Source of the DNA: Streptomyces violaceorubidus
GTDB taxonomy: Bacteria > Actinomycetota > Actinomycetes > Streptomycetales > Streptomycetaceae
DNA length: 64,000 nt
Direction: 5' to 3'
NCBI RefSeq assembly: GCF_000717995.1
Contig: NZ_JODM01000002.1
Location: 372,001 to 436,000 of the forward strand
The notes below the pieces were generated by a model. The model made no database searches. It saw only the letters and a program-made list of their open reading frames with translations, and was not told where the DNA came from. Shown here piece after piece: positions 63,350 through 64,000 of this stretch (position 1 is the first letter of the stretch; every line of letters begins with the position of its first letter). The position numbers were made by a program, and so were the translations under genes.

Positions 63350-64000
63350 TCAGAGCAGACCCGCGGACTCCAGCCAGGCCTTGGCCACGTCCAGCGGGTC
63401 CTTCTTGTCCAGCTGGACCTGTGCGTCCAGGTCGAGGAGCGTCTCGGTGTCCAGCTTGGCGGAGAGCGCGTTCAGGGCGGCCACACCCTCCTTGTTCAGC
63501 CCGTCCTTGGCGACCAGCGGGGTCACGTTCGCGTGGCCGAAGAAGGTGTCCGGGTCCTTCAGGACGACGAACTTCTCCTTGATGATGGTCGGGTCGGTGG
63601 TGAAGATGTTCGCGGCCTGCACGTCGTTCTTGGTAAGTGCCGACTGGGTCAGCGGGCCGCCGGCGTCGAGGGCCTTGAACGACTTGAACTTCAGCCCGTA
63701 CAACGACTCCAGCCCCTTGAGCCCGTGCTGCCGCGTCTGGAACTCGGGCGGTCCGCCGATCACCAGGTCCGGTGCGACGTCCTTGAGGTCGGCGAGGGTC
63801 GACTCGGCGGTGAGGCGGTACTTCTTCGCGGTCTCGGCGTTGACGCTCACCGAGTCCTTGTTCTCGGCCGGTGACGACTCCAGCAGCGTCAGCTTCTTGT
63901 CGAGCTTGGCCTTCGCCGCCTCGTTCACTTCCTCGACGGACTTCTGCTCGGCCTTCGGGTCGAGATAGGCGAGCAGCGAGCCGTTGTACTCCGGCAGCAC
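63350..64000 (-). CDS. Glycine betaine/choline-type ABC substrate-binding protein (partial)
   Basis: The last 216 codons of an OpuAC/ProX-family binding protein; the N-terminus lies beyond the window edge. Visible: LPEYNGSLLAYLDPKAEQKSVEEVNEAAKAKLDKKLTLLESSPAENKDSVSVNAETAKKY in outline, then TLADLKDVAPDLVIGGPPEFQTRQHGLKGLESLYGLKFKSF, VQAANIFTTDPTI and FFGHANVTPLVAK. It captures a quaternary ammonium osmolyte for import by a permease-ATPase presumably encoded beyond the edge. Convergent with the conservon, 21 bases away. Lysine- and aspartate-rich for this genome, as usual for this exported family. Confidence 0.9.
   Translation of the reverse strand: MLPEYNGSLLAYLDPKAEQKSVEEVNEAAKAKLDKKLTLLESSPAENKDSVSVNAETAKKYRLTAESTLADLKDVAPDLVIGGPPEFQTRQHGLKGLESLYGLKFKSFKALDAGGPLTQSALTKNDVQAANIFTTDPTIIKEKFVVLKDPDTFFGHANVTPLVAKDGLNKEGVAALNALSAKLDTETLLDLDAQVQLDKKDPLDVAKAWLESAGLL

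Overview
This is a very GC-rich, gene-dense actinobacterial chromosome segment. Codons end almost always in G or C, GTG starts are common, and many genes overlap by ATGA or GTGA. A germacradienol/geosmin synthase, a CprB-type gamma-butyrolactone-receptor homologue, a four-gene conservon, a cysC-containing sulfate-assimilation operon and an lrm-mgt macrolide-resistance pair identify it as Streptomyces, close to the S. coelicolor/S. lividans group. I see no rRNA, tRNA, CRISPR, prophage or insertion sequence. The segment reads as ordinary chromosome with decayed fragments at several junctions.

Layout. 0-7.7 kb: the end of an alditol-oxidase-type flavoenzyme; a Tat-exported PHP-type metallohydrolase with a His-rich leader and its coupled partner; a TetR regulator; a PEP-mutase-family enzyme with a DinB-like protein; a CPBP protease/sensor-kinase/response-regulator operon whose kinase is gutted; and a homocysteine methyltransferase. 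7.9-21.6 kb: a secreted PBP4-type D,D-carboxypeptidase; an ATP-binding/XRE/DUF397 signalling triad; a carboxylesterase; a STAS protein; a half glyoxalase gene; two AraC regulators; a YihY membrane protein; an AidB-type flavoprotein; a GAF regulator; a secreted protein; and a GNAT. 21.9-31.2 kb: a long assimilatory sulfate-reduction run (siroheme reductase, small zinc-ribbon protein, cysH, cysC, cysD, cysN, a sulfonate/sulfate-type ABC importer and a sirohydrochlorin chelatase) that takes sulfate from uptake to sulfide and supplies siroheme. 31.2-34.5 kb: DUF1697, an MMPL remnant, then mgt and lrm behind a leader-peptide attenuator. 34.5-40.7 kb: a sugar ABC importer without ATPase, a phosphotransferase, a DnaQ-like exonuclease and a HEPN-domain protein. 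41-49.8 kb: glgX, treY and treZ (glycogen/maltodextrin to trehalose), interrupted by an M14 peptidase and an FHA protein. 49.9-57.9 kb: a degenerate kinase-fold protein, an M24 peptidase, a metallophosphoesterase, a PDZ protein, geosmin synthase, a DUF89 protein and cprB. 58.3-63.3 kb: an orphan lipoprotein binding protein followed by a complete conservon (CvnA-B-C-D). The window ends in a glycine-betaine-type binding protein.

The most noteworthy items are these. The lrm leader has a leaderless 37-codon ORF carrying an Arg-Met-Arg motif and mutually exclusive RNA pairings that suggest drug-dependent attenuation. The orphan binding protein is joined to a conservon, a possible ligand-to-GTPase signalling chain. 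An uncharacterised double-CxxC mini-protein is translationally coupled inside the sulfate operon. A response regulator has lost its kinase. There are several micro-tandem repeats, the largest being eleven heptamers that begin inside the treY stop codon. All functional calls rest on reading motifs by eye. No database search was run.
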